37,819 nucleotides of DNA from Deltaproteobacteria bacterium (GTDB taxonomy: Bacteria > Desulfobacterota > Syntrophia > Syntrophales > UBA6807), in contig DSDU01000052.1 of assembly GCA_011056835.1 (NCBI GenBank), positions 1-37,819 on the forward strand, in the 5' to 3' direction. Of the stretch, positions 24,140 through 32,904 are shown piece after piece (positions within the stretch are counted from its first letter, which is position 1; the number at the start of each line of letters is the position of its first letter). Both the position numbers and the translations under genes were made by a program. The notes under the pieces were generated by a model. It saw only the letters and a program-made list of their open reading frames with translations, did no database searches and had not been told where the DNA came from.

Positions 24140-24904
24140 TCCTTTCTACATTGAATAGATAGTTTGAGCCGTTTTCCATCAACCCACGTTATAGAAATCC
24201 GATAATACGTCAGTGATGACTTGCACAGGTCTGCGGGAATAGAGAACTATCATTTTTCTATAACCATAATATTCGAGATAACCTGCAAAGGATTGCCTTC
24301 GTTTATCTCTCTGTATGAATTTCCGATTATCGATATTTTATGTACGATCACATATAAATTGGTTGACAGCAGACAATTTTTCTTTATATTAAAAAAGCAA
24401 TTTCAATGGATTGTTTGTAAGAGTGGTATAAATTAATAGAGAAAGGGGGGATTTTACAAAAATATCACATCCTTGATTTCGCGTTATCTGAATGGTTACC
24501 TTAATTACAGGGTAAGAATCGACCTGATGAAGTTGCTGTTCAAATGAAGCCTTACGGCAATAGGTGGCAACACATTGCGATAACCCGATAGGAAAATGTC
24601 TGCGGGCTTTGTTGCTGTTGTTCATCTGAATAATGTGTTCGAGTGAATCTAATGTAATTCTGTTCTTCGTGATATGAGTTTTACCGACGAGAAAAGGTCA
24701 TATCATATGTTATCTTCAGCTCATCTATTTTCTGACTTAGAAATAATCTGTTTCATCATTGACGTGGTGGGTCGGGGTCTTGTCCGGGCATGCCGAACGG
24801 TTTGCGTAACAAGGTGACACATAATACCTTTTCGGCTGATTTTTGATTATTATCAACATGCTATATCATTGCTAGTTCGTATGAGAACGAGGAGGTGGAA
24901 GATT

Positions 24905-26254
24905 ATGATTAGAACATTAGGTGGTGTCTTTGATCGATGGGCACGAAGATGGATGCCCGATCCCATGTTGTTTGCTATCCTGCTGACCTTCATAACCTTT
25001 GTTATGGGTCTTATCTTTACGAAACACGGTCCTTTTATGTTGATACAGGATTGGTATAAAGGGTTCTGGGAGTTACTGACCTTTGCAATGCAGATGTGCT
25101 TGATTCTCGTGACCGGTCACGCACTGGCGACATCGCCGATTGTGCGAAGAGGCATCGAAAAACTTGCCGAAATTCCCAAGCATCAGGGGGGCGCAATCTT
25201 TCTCGTCGGTCTGACGGCGGCGATTGCTTCATGGATCAACTGGGGACTCGGTATCATCGTCGGTGCTTTGATGGCCCGTGAGGTCGGTAGAAGCGGTCAT
25301 CTACGCAACATCAAGATGCATTATCCACTGCTGGGTGCGGCAGGATATGCAGGGTTTCTTACGTGGCACGGCGGGCTCTCCGCGTCGGCTCCCTTGCTCG
25401 TTGCCACCAAGGGTCACTTTCTGGAAAAACAGATCGGTCTTATACCGACAGGCGAGACTCTTTTCAGTCCCATGAACATCGTGGTTACACTGGTGCTCCT
25501 GGCGGTTATTCCACTGACCTGTATGTTGATGGCGCCGAAGAATGAAAAGGAAATAGAAACCATTGTCGATGTCGATCCTGCATTGGTGGAAAAAGAGAAA
25601 GTCAAAGAGATACCGAAGAGCGAAATGGTACCCGCCGACATGATAGAAAACAGCCGGGCCATCTCACTCATTATCGGTGTGGCCGGTCTGATTTACATCG
25701 TCTGGTATTTCGCAACGCAGGGATTCGCACTCAACCTGAATATCGTCAACTTTATTTTCCTCATGGTCGGTATCATTCTGCAGGGCACGCCGATCAACTA
25801 TATCCGTGCCGTTGGCGAAGGGGCCAGAGCGTGTGCGGGAATCATCGTTCAGTTCCCTTTCTATGCGGGCATCATGGGGATGATGAAGTATTCCGGTCTT
25901 GTCGGTATCGTTGCCGGCTGGTTCGTAGCGGTCTCCACCGCCACAACCTATCCGATTTTCGCGTTCCTCAGTGCCGGTCTGGTCAATCTCTTCGTGCCGT
26001 CCGGAGGCGGTCAGGTTGCTGTCCAGGGGCCCATTATGGTTGAGGCGGCGCAGGCGCTGGACTTCTCAATCAACAAGACCCTTATGGCGATTGCCTACGG
26101 AGATGAATGGACCAACATGCTCCAGCCCTTCTGGGCGCTGGCGTTGCTGGGAATCACCCGTCTGAAGGCCAGGGAGATAGTCGGCTACACCATGGTTGTT
26201 CTTGTGGTCAGTGCAATCGTTTTCATTCTCGGTCTACTCTTCTTGCCGGCATAA
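24905..26254 (+). CDS. atoE: AtoE-family short-chain fatty acid permease
   Basis: 449 residues from ATG 24905, chosen for the strong AGGAGGTGG upstream; the frame is open to 24869 without a binding site. About eleven hydrophobic segments span the protein, with a charged cytoplasmic loop (KEKVKEIPKSEMVPADMIEN) near 235-255. Family marks are DRWARRWMPDPMLFAILLT at the N-terminus, LTAAIASWINWGLGIIVGAL, GYAGFLTWHGGLSASAPL, and LFVPSGGGQVAVQGPIM, the conserved Ser/Gly-rich site near the C-terminus. AtoE takes up acetoacetate, butyrate and similar acids through the inner membrane. The CoA-transferase and ADP-forming synthetase genes downstream fit a pathway that takes in, or releases, such acids. 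A perfect terminator follows, so the gene is probably its own unit. Confidence 0.92.
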   Translation: MIRTLGGVFDRWARRWMPDPMLFAILLTFITFVMGLIFTKHGPFMLIQDWYKGFWELLTFAMQMCLILVTGHALATSPIVRRGIEKLAEIPKHQGGAIFLVGLTAAIASWINWGLGIIVGALMAREVGRSGHLRNIKMHYPLLGAAGYAGFLTWHGGLSASAPLLVATKGHFLEKQIGLIPTGETLFSPMNIVVTLVLLAVIPLTCMLMAPKNEKEIETIVDVDPALVEKEKVKEIPKSEMVPADMIENSRAISLIIGVAGLIYIVWYFATQGFALNLNIVNFIFLMVGIILQGTPINYIRAVGEGARACAGIIVQFPFYAGIMGMMKYSGLVGIVAGWFVAVSTATTYPIFAFLSAGLVNLFVPSGGGQVAVQGPIMVEAAQALDFSINKTLMAIAYGDEWTNMLQPFWALALLGITRLKAREIVGYTMVVLVVSAIVFILGLLFLPA

Positions 26255-26276
26255 AGCTGTAACTACTTGTTTTAGA

Positions 26277-26312
26277 GAGGGTTTGTCCGATCGTGTGGAC
26301 AAACCCTCTTTT
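26277..26312 (+). terminator. Terminator of atoE
   Basis: Perfect 12-bp stem GAGGGTTTGTCC (26277-26288) / GGACAAACCCTC (26297-26308) with an 8-nt loop and TTTT after it. Confidence 0.95.
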
Positions 26313-26416
26313 CATTAACGGCTTCCGATCACATGTTTTGATTCACTTGAACAAGGGTGCGGGGCGATGGTTATCCTGCATCAGGGGATAAACCGTCTCT
26401 TTGTTTAAAATAGGGC

Positions 26417-26445
26417 TTGACCGGTTTTTTTCAGCTCTGTAGTAT
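26417..26445 (+). promoter_or_regulatory. Sigma-70 promoter of the CoA-transferase/GNAT gene
   Basis: TTGACC (26417-26422), 17-bp spacer, TAGTAT (26440-26445); the start would lie near 26452, about 70 nt before the gene. An imperfect hairpin at 26366-26397 (GATGGTTATCC / GGATAAACCGTC) lies just upstream. Confidence 0.55.
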
Positions 26446-26524
26446 TAACTGTGAGTATCGTTATAATTATTTAACTGACTGTGTCACTGAACGATTGTAG
26501 ACGTGAGGAAAGGAGAGTGCCTGA

Positions 26525-28468
26525 ATGGATGAGAACAGCAAGGAAGCAATCTCCACCTCTTATTGGCATGATCTTCAGTCACAGATCAATGCAAAGAAAA
26601 TAGAAGAACTGAAACTACGATATCCCGATAAGTTTGCGCCGGAAAATGATATTTTCAGCCGCATCAATCGGGGTGATAAAATCTTTATCAGCACCGGCTG
26701 CGGTGAGCCCCAGTATCTGGTGAACGCCCTTGTTGAGTACGTCAATTCTCATCCCAAGGCTTTCTTTGATGCCGAAGTGTTTCACGTATGGACACTCGGT
26801 GTTGCTCCTTATACCGATCAGAAATTCAAGTACAATTTCCGTCATAATTCCTTTTTTATCGGCGATAATACGCGTAATGCCGTCAATGAAGGAATAGCGG
26901 ACTATACGCCCATTTTTCTGTCTGAAGTGCCCGGTCTCATTCGCCGGGGTATTGTGCCCATCGATGTCGCACTGGTACAGGCGTCTCTCCCCGATAAGCA
27001 CGGCTATATGAGTCTCGGCGTAAGCGTCGATATCGATATGGCTGCAATCGAAAAGGCGACGACGGTGATCGTACAGATCAACCCGCAGATGCCCCGCACC
27101 CACGGCGACGGATTCATACATATTAAAGATGTCGATTTCATCGTTCCCTTCGATGAACCGCTTCTTGAGTTCAATGCGGGGGTCGATTCAGAAATCATTC
27201 AGCGAATCGGTTCCTATGTGGCCCGGCTGATTCAGGATGGTGACACGATTCAGGTCGGCTACGGCAGCATTCCCGATGCGATTTTATCGAATCTGAATGA
27301 CAAACGGAATCTAGGAGTGCATACGGAATTGATAGGAGACGGCATCGTCGAGTTAATGCGCAAGGGGATTATCGATAATTCAAGAAAAACGGTCAATCCC
27401 GGCAGATCTGTGGCTGCCTTCTGTATGGGAAAGAGGGAAACATACGAATATCTGCATGACAATCCCATGGTCGAATTCAGAACCATCGATTATACGAATA
27501 ATCCGCTGATTATTGCGCAGCATGAAAACATGACCGCCATCAATTCCGCACTCGAGATAGATCTGACGGGACAGGCAAGCGCCGAGTCGATCGGAAAGAT
27601 CTTTTACAGCGGTATCGGCGGCCAGGCCGACTTCATGCGGGGCGCCGTCCTGTCTCGAAACGGCAAGACGATCCTGGCGCTGCAGTCGACCGCATCTGAT
27701 GATACCGTTTCACGTATTGTCCCGTTTCTGAAGGAAGGTGCCGGTGTGACGCTCAACCGGGGGGACATCCATTATGTCATAACGGAGTACGGCATCGTCT
27801 ACCTGCATGGTAAGAACATACGTGAGCGGGCGATGGAACTCATTTCCATTGCCCATCCGAAATTCAGGCCTTGGCTGATTGAAGAGGCGAAGAAAAATGG
27901 GCTCATCTATAAAGATCAGTCGTATATACCAGGGAAACGCGGTGAATACCCTGAAAGTCTTGAGGGATACAGGACGACGAAAACGGGATTGGATATCTAC
28001 TTACGACCGGTTAAGATCAGCGATGAGCCGCTTTTAAAGGATTTCTTCTATTCACTTTCCGATAAGAGCATGTATCGACGATTCATGTCACAGCGCAAAG
28101 ATATGCCTCACGAGCGACTGCAGGATTTTGCGGTCATTGATTATACGAAGGAAATGATCATACTGGCCGTCGTAGACAGAAAGCACAAAGAAAAGATCGT
28201 CGGTATCGGTCAGTACGGTATCGATGAGACAAAACATTCGGCGGAAGCGGCATTTGCCGTAAGGGATGATTACCAGAATATGGGCATTTCAACGGAGTTG
28301 ATCGTTTATCTTACTTTTCTGGCAAAACGTCAGGGATTGCTCGGCTTCACCGCTGAAGTATTCGTGGAAAACAAACCGATGCTCCGGGTTTTCGAGAAAA
28401 TGGGATTCGATTTGCAGCGTCGGGTCGAGTCAGGAGTTTATGAGCTGAGAATGGCTTTTAAGGAATAA
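26525..28468 (+). CDS. Acetyl-CoA hydrolase/4-hydroxybutyrate CoA-transferase family protein fused to a GNAT acetyltransferase
   Basis: 647 residues; GGAAAGGAGAG precedes ATG 26525. Residues about 30-455 form a type I CoA-transferase of the acetyl-CoA hydrolase/AbfT family: DKIFISTGCGEPQYL at 51-65, VGYGSIPDAI, the catalytic glutamate E268 in LGVHTELIGDGIVEL, and ITEYGIVYLHGKN near the end of the domain. Residues about 490-645 form a GNAT domain (LRPVKISDEPLLKDFFYSLS; motif A-like VRDDYQNMGISTEL; VENKPMLRVFEKMGF), in which Ser stands where the pyrophosphate loop usually has Gly or Ala. The first half would move CoA between short-chain acids; the second may acylate a protein or small molecule. 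It sits between a fatty-acid permease and an ADP-forming acyl-CoA synthetase, enzymes known to be targets of lysine acylation in other bacteria. Confidence 0.92.
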   Translation: MDENSKEAISTSYWHDLQSQINAKKIEELKLRYPDKFAPENDIFSRINRGDKIFISTGCGEPQYLVNALVEYVNSHPKAFFDAEVFHVWTLGVAPYTDQKFKYNFRHNSFFIGDNTRNAVNEGIADYTPIFLSEVPGLIRRGIVPIDVALVQASLPDKHGYMSLGVSVDIDMAAIEKATTVIVQINPQMPRTHGDGFIHIKDVDFIVPFDEPLLEFNAGVDSEIIQRIGSYVARLIQDGDTIQVGYGSIPDAILSNLNDKRNLGVHTELIGDGIVELMRKGIIDNSRKTVNPGRSVAAFCMGKRETYEYLHDNPMVEFRTIDYTNNPLIIAQHENMTAINSALEIDLTGQASAESIGKIFYSGIGGQADFMRGAVLSRNGKTILALQSTASDDTVSRIVPFLKEGAGVTLNRGDIHYVITEYGIVYLHGKNIRERAMELISIAHPKFRPWLIEEAKKNGLIYKDQSYIPGKRGEYPESLEGYRTTKTGLDIYLRPVKISDEPLLKDFFYSLSDKSMYRRFMSQRKDMPHERLQDFAVIDYTKEMIILAVVDRKHKEKIVGIGQYGIDETKHSAEAAFAVRDDYQNMGISTELIVYLTFLAKRQGLLGFTAEVFVENKPMLRVFEKMGFDLQRRVESGVYELRMAFKE

Positions 28469-28756
28469 GATGACCACGGGACTGTTTTGGTAACTATTCG
28501 ATTCGGATGACAATTTACTGTTGATTATCACTCCATGCAGGATCTCTGACTTTTGCTGATAGCTCCATCAGGTATTTCAACCGTCGATTTCAGGCATTAC
28601 CTTATAGTACTCAAGAAAATGATGCTTTAGTTATAAGACAAGTGGTGTGAATATGGACGGCGCTGTCTGTTACTTTCATTCGGATGACGTGAAGGACCCG
28701 GAGTTCCGATATGAGAAATTTACAGACGTGAAGGTGGCCGTGAAGAGGTGTGCAGT
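28469..28756. other. Spacer upstream of the ADP-forming synthetase
   Basis: 288 bp, no clear terminator after the CoA-transferase gene. A 54-codon frame (ATG 28653 to TAA 28817) overlaps the start of the synthetase gene in another frame, without a recognisable ribosome binding site or motif. Confidence 0.4.
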
Positions 28757-30898
28757 ATGTCGAAAAATAACTATCCGGATATCCGGTATCTTTTCGAACC
28801 GAGATCGATTGCCGTAATCGGCGCATCACGGGATTCGGGGAAAATAGGCTCCAAAGTGCTGGAAAACATCATGGCGGGAGGATATGAAGGCCGCATCTAT
28901 CCCGTTAATTCCACGGGTGGGGAGTTGATGGGACTGCAGGCTTATGACTCGGTCGAAGCTGTGGAAGGTGATGTGGATGTCGTGAGTATCGTTGTCCCTG
29001 CTCACCGGGTGCTCTCAGCAGTCGAAAGCTGTGCCCGAAAAAAAGTGAAATTTCTCATGGTCGTTTCGTCGGGGTTTTCCGAGGTGGGCAATATGGTGGA
29101 AGAGAAGAAGATTGCCTTATTTGCCCGAGAACAGGGAATGCGGATCATGGGGCCGAACATGTTCGGCCTGTATTCTGCATCGTCCTCGTTAAACGCCACA
29201 TTCGGGCCAAAAGAAATCAGAGCCGGCGGGGTTGCCATTATAACACAAAGCGGTGCGCTTGGGCTGGCTATGATCGGAAAAACATCCGTTGATAATGTCG
29301 GTCTGTCGACAATCTGTTCCGTTGGAAACAAAAGCGACCTTGACGAAGCGGATCTCCTGGAATATCTTGTACCCCACGAGGATACGAAGGTAATTCTCAT
29401 GTATATCGAAGGAATCAAGCAGGGAGAGAAATTTATCCGGGCGCTCAAACGGGCGACACAGGTCAAGCCTGTCGTGGTTGTCAAGTCGGGAAGGTCAAAG
29501 CGGGGCGCCGCCGCAGCGGCATCGCATACGGGATCACTCGCAGGTGCCGACAACGTATTCGATGCAATCATGATGCAATGCGGGGTGCTGAGGGCGGAAA
29601 CAATCAAAGAGGCATTCGACTGGTGCAGTTTTATGTCTAACAATTCTCTTCCGGACGGGCAGGAAACGGTTATTATTACTAATGGCGGCGGGATCGGTGT
29701 CATGGCAACGGATGCTTCGGAAAAGTATGGTGTTTCTTTGTATGACGATCCAGGGATGTTAAAGAAAATATTTTCGCCGGCGACACCCGAATTCGGTTCT
29801 TTGAAGAATCCCATCGATATTACCGGGCAGGCACAGTCGATTCATTATGACACTGCGCTTGATGCGGCTCTGTACTGTGATGATATCCATTCAGCCGTTG
29901 CCCTTTATTGTGAGACCGCGGTATTCGATGCGGAAAAATTGCCGGTGATGGTAAAGAATAATTATGAGAAGTTCAGAAAGAGCAAAAAACCGATTCTCTT
30001 TTCCCTCTTCGGCGGAGAGAATACGGAGCGATGCATTACTGAACTGAGCAAAGAACAGATGCCGGTTTACAGTGATGTTTACGAAGCGGTATCCCCCCTC
30101 GGCGCCATGTATTCATACCGCCGGTATCTTGCGAATTATGTCGAAGCCGTCGATACGGTTGATTTTGACGTGGATGCCGTCAATCTCATCATCGACAGGG
30201 CACGGAGCGAGAAGCGATATTTTCTGCTGACTGACGAAGCTCAGGAGATTATGAAGATCGCCCGTGTTCCGATCCCGAAGACAGTGATCGTCCGTTCTCT
30301 CGTTCAGGCAGTGAACGTCTCCCGGGAAATAGGATATCCTGTCGTCATGAAAGTTGTTTCAAAGGATATCATCCATAAGAGTGATGCCGGTGGCGTGGCT
30401 CTTGATCTTGTAAATGAGAAGGAGGTCATCGACGCATATGAGGCCATTATGCGAAACTGCAAGGCAAAAGTTCCGGAAGCTCAGATTGAGGGAGTGGAAG
30501 TAACAGAGATGGTATCGGCGGGAACGGAAATTATTGCCGGCGCAAAAATCGATCCGTCATTCGGTCCGATTGTCATGGTCGGATTGGGTGGGATCTACGT
30601 GGAAGTTATGAAAGATGTGGCCTTCCGGGCCCATCCCCTGAACAGGGGAGAAGTGCTTTCCATGATAGAACAAATCAGATCATATCCCCTGTTGATCGGT
30701 GTTCGGGGGGAGAAAACGAAAGATATCGGAAGTCTGGTTGATATCATCCTTACGCTCGGATCTATCGTTCAGAAATGCAGAGGGATTACTGATATCGAGA
30801 TTAATCCCGTCATGGTATATGAACAGGGTGCGGGAGCAAAAGCGGTGGATGTGAGGATATTGCTTTCAAAAGACGAGAGAGGTGGTACTCATGAATAA
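28757..30898 (+). CDS. ADP-forming acetate/acyl-CoA synthetase, single-chain alpha-beta type
   Basis: 713 residues from ATG 28757 (AAGAGG at 28743-28748); GTG 28748 is less likely. Order: CoA-binding Rossmann domain (LFEPRSIAVIGASRDSGKIG), two succinyl-CoA-synthetase-like ligase domains with the phosphorylated histidine in AAAASHTGSLAG (H257), then an ATP-grasp domain from about 490 (VPIPKTVIVRS, GYPVVMKVVSKDIIHKSDAGG, GLGGIYVEVMKDVAFR, ITDIEINPV). The reaction is acyl-CoA + ADP + Pi to acid + CoA + ATP, or the reverse. It is the archaeal-style route to ATP from acetyl-CoA, also used by some bacteria. It overlaps the next gene by 8 bp. Acyl preference cannot be told from sequence; acetyl or a branched/aryl acid are possible. 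Confidence 0.93.
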   Translation: MSKNNYPDIRYLFEPRSIAVIGASRDSGKIGSKVLENIMAGGYEGRIYPVNSTGGELMGLQAYDSVEAVEGDVDVVSIVVPAHRVLSAVESCARKKVKFLMVVSSGFSEVGNMVEEKKIALFAREQGMRIMGPNMFGLYSASSSLNATFGPKEIRAGGVAIITQSGALGLAMIGKTSVDNVGLSTICSVGNKSDLDEADLLEYLVPHEDTKVILMYIEGIKQGEKFIRALKRATQVKPVVVVKSGRSKRGAAAAASHTGSLAGADNVFDAIMMQCGVLRAETIKEAFDWCSFMSNNSLPDGQETVIITNGGGIGVMATDASEKYGVSLYDDPGMLKKIFSPATPEFGSLKNPIDITGQAQSIHYDTALDAALYCDDIHSAVALYCETAVFDAEKLPVMVKNNYEKFRKSKKPILFSLFGGENTERCITELSKEQMPVYSDVYEAVSPLGAMYSYRRYLANYVEAVDTVDFDVDAVNLIIDRARSEKRYFLLTDEAQEIMKIARVPIPKTVIVRSLVQAVNVSREIGYPVVMKVVSKDIIHKSDAGGVALDLVNEKEVIDAYEAIMRNCKAKVPEAQIEGVEVTEMVSAGTEIIAGAKIDPSFGPIVMVGLGGIYVEVMKDVAFRAHPLNRGEVLSMIEQIRSYPLLIGVRGEKTKDIGSLVDIILTLGSIVQKCRGITDIEINPVMVYEQGAGAKAVDVRILLSKDERGGTHE

Positions 30899-31922
30899 GA
30901 TAATTATTGCATCAACACGAAAAAACGCCGGCAAAACGGGCGTGATAATCGGAATGGCCAGGGCGATGCAGGGGAAATTTGGATATGTCAAGCCATTCGG
31001 AGACAGGCTTTTCTATCGAAAGAAGCGATTATGGGATCATGACTCAGCTCTCATCATAAATATATTCAATCTCGAAAGAGACCCGGAAGATCTGAGTATC
31101 GGATTTGACCATGCGAAAATCAAATATATGTACGATGAGAACACGATTCGGGAACGATTGTCGGACCTCGTGGTGCAGTCCGGCGGTGACGAAAATATCG
31201 TCTTTATTGAAGGTGGTCGGGATCTGACGTATGGGGCGTCGGTCAACCTCGATGCTGTATCGGTAGCCCGTCACACAAATGGGAAATTAGTCATTGTTGT
31301 AAGCGGGGATGATGAAATGATCATGGATGATCTCTCCTTCATCAGGCGATACGTCGATCTTTCATCGGTAGACTTGAGGGGCGTTATATTAAACAAGGTG
31401 AAAGATCCAGATGATTTCAAAAACACGTATCTTGACGGCATTGAACGAATGGGGATTGATGTAATCGGAATAATACCGTATACGCGTGAACTCATCCATA
31501 TGTCGGTCGGCACCCTTGTGGAGCGCATATTTGTCAAGGTAATCGCCGGCGAGGGAGGCATGGACAACGTGATTCACAATATCTTCATTGGAGCCATGAG
31601 CGGAACCACCGCCCAAATGGACCCTCTTTTCAAACGCGGGAATAAACTTATTATTACAAGCGGCGACAGGAGCGACATGATTCTGACGGCACTGGAGAGT
31701 GATACTGCATGCGTTATCCTGACAAATAATATTGTTCCCTCGCCTGCCATCATCTCAAGGGCGTCTGAATTGAATGTTCCGTTGCTGCTCGTATCTGACG
31801 ATACCTATCAGGTAGCGCGCCAGATCGATTCGATGGATATCGTTGTGGCGAAGAACGAAACGGGGAAAATTCATATGCTGGAAAACCTGGTGGCGGAGAA
31901 CGTGGACATACTGAAGATCTGA
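30891..31922 (+). CDS. Stand-alone BioD-like/DRTGG protein related to the N-terminal half of phosphotransacetylase
   Basis: 343 residues from ATG 30891, whose first codons overlap the preceding stop (ATGAATAA); AGAGGTGG lies upstream. Residues 1-215 form a dethiobiotin-synthetase-like P-loop domain (IIIASTRKNAGKTGVI at 4-19; VKPFGDR; FIEGGRDLTYG). Residues about 225-340 form a DRTGG domain with KLIITSGDRSDMILTALES, where GDRSD stands at about 258-262. In large phosphotransacetylases (Pta) these two domains precede the catalytic one and carry allosteric control; here the catalytic domain is absent. Tight overlap with the ADP-forming synthetase suggests a regulatory partner of that enzyme, an inference from context. 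Nothing is known from sequence about its ligand. Confidence 0.85.
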   Translation: MNKIIIASTRKNAGKTGVIIGMARAMQGKFGYVKPFGDRLFYRKKRLWDHDSALIINIFNLERDPEDLSIGFDHAKIKYMYDENTIRERLSDLVVQSGGDENIVFIEGGRDLTYGASVNLDAVSVARHTNGKLVIVVSGDDEMIMDDLSFIRRYVDLSSVDLRGVILNKVKDPDDFKNTYLDGIERMGIDVIGIIPYTRELIHMSVGTLVERIFVKVIAGEGGMDNVIHNIFIGAMSGTTAQMDPLFKRGNKLIITSGDRSDMILTALESDTACVILTNNIVPSPAIISRASELNVPLLLVSDDTYQVARQIDSMDIVVAKNETGKIHMLENLVAENVDILKI

Positions 31923-32000
31923 TGCACCGGATGTAAATCATGCAGAGGAAACGTGTCGAATAAACACATGCTGTTCATAGCCCGGGATATAGAGCGATGA

Positions 32001-32132
32001 ATGATCGAAGACAAATTCCATGAAGTTGTCACAAAAGTCAATCCGGAATTCAATACACTATCAGAGGCCGTCATCCTTGAAACCACAGACCATAATAAAT
32101 TAGCCGATGAAAAAATAAGGGAAAACCGTTAA
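32001..32132 (+). CDS. Small hypothetical open frame (43 residues)
   Basis: ATG 32001 to TAA 32130-32132, acidic and helical in appearance ([18 protein letters not shown] at the start). No good ribosome binding site and no recognised family. It may be a remnant or chance frame between the DRTGG gene and sod. Confidence 0.25.
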   Translation: MIEDKFHEVVTKVNPEFNTLSEAVILETTDHNKLADEKIRENR

Positions 32133-32178
32133 TCGTGTAACATACATAATGAGACAACATCCGAAAAAGGAGGATACC

Positions 32179-32787
32179 ATGGAAAAGAAAAAAGGATATC
32201 AATTGCCCGGGTTGCCCTATGGATACAAAGACCTGGAACCGTTTATTTCAGAAGAACAATTAACGCTTCATCACCAGAAACACCACCAGGCCTATGTCAA
32301 CGGTGCGAATGCCATCTTTGAAAGGCTTGAAAAAGCCCGTGCGGAAGGCGGCGACAGTGACATGAAGGCTCTTCTGAAAGAGCTCTCATTCAATATCGGT
32401 GGTCATGTACTCCATACAATGTTCTGGGGAAATCTCATTCCGGCGGGTGCCGGAGGTGATAAACCGGGAGGAAAACTCGCTGCCGCCATTGATGGAGAAT
32501 TCGGGAGCTTTGAACGATTTAAAAAGGAATTCACCCAGGCAGCTGCATCAGTGGAGGGGTCAGGATGGGCTGCACTGACATACTGCAGGCTGACCAACAG
32601 GCCTCTGATCATGCAGATCGAAAAACACAACGTGAACGTTTATCCCATGTTCGCCATACTGATGGTCGTCGATGTATGGGAGCATGCATATTATCTGGAT
32701 TACAAGAATCTTCGGGCCGACTTTATCGATGCCTTCTGGAATATCGTCAACTGGAAGGGAGTGGAGAATCGATTCGCGGGACTGTAA
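32179..32787 (+). CDS. sod: Superoxide dismutase, Fe/Mn family
   Basis: 202 residues from ATG 32179, with AAAGGAGG 6 nt upstream; ATG 32149 is open but has no site. Metal ligands are H31 ([11 protein letters not shown]), H79 ([10 protein letters not shown]), D165 and H169 ([16 protein letters not shown]). The residue region that tunes the metal has EKHNVN, with His where bacterial MnSOD and FeSOD carry Gln, as in archaeal tetrameric enzymes, so the metal preference is open (Fe, Mn or cambialistic). The enzyme dismutates superoxide in the cytoplasm, giving this anaerobe oxygen tolerance. There is no signal peptide. Confidence 0.95.
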   Translation: MEKKKGYQLPGLPYGYKDLEPFISEEQLTLHHQKHHQAYVNGANAIFERLEKARAEGGDSDMKALLKELSFNIGGHVLHTMFWGNLIPAGAGGDKPGGKLAAAIDGEFGSFERFKKEFTQAAASVEGSGWAALTYCRLTNRPLIMQIEKHNVNVYPMFAILMVVDVWEHAYYLDYKNLRADFIDAFWNIVNWKGVENRFAGL

Positions 32788-32904
32788 TTAATATCAATAC
32801 GCAGGCAAAAATGTTTTACACTGAAGTCTCTCCACGGTGATCACCGGAGCAGGAAGAGAAGGGTGTGCATTGAATCGGCTGGTCTGCCGGGGACTGCTTA
32901 CGGC

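Larger units (their letters stand above)
23636..24904. other. Long intergenic region between mbfA and the fatty-acid permease
   Basis: About 1.27 kb without a supported gene. It contains repeat copy 3 with an insert (23695-23900) and two successive hairpins: one with GGGGCG/CGCCCC-like arms at about 24069-24090 and another with 8-bp arms CCGAGAGC/GCTCTCGG plus flanking pairs at 24098-24139. The remainder is A+T-rich. Frames of 60-107 codons on both strands lack ribosome binding sites and recognisable motifs. Confidence 0.5.

Noticed and set aside
23717-24182. Overlapping minus-strand frames of 67-107 codons after mbfA
   Set aside because: They run through repeat copy 3 and hairpins; no start signals or motifs.
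28653-28817. 54-codon frame overlapping the start of the ADP-forming synthetase
   Set aside because: No ribosome binding site or known motif; could be an upstream regulatory frame, but there is no positive evidence.
29002-29814. 270-codon minus-strand frame inside the ADP-forming synthetase gene
   Set aside because: Antisense shadow of a strongly conserved region.
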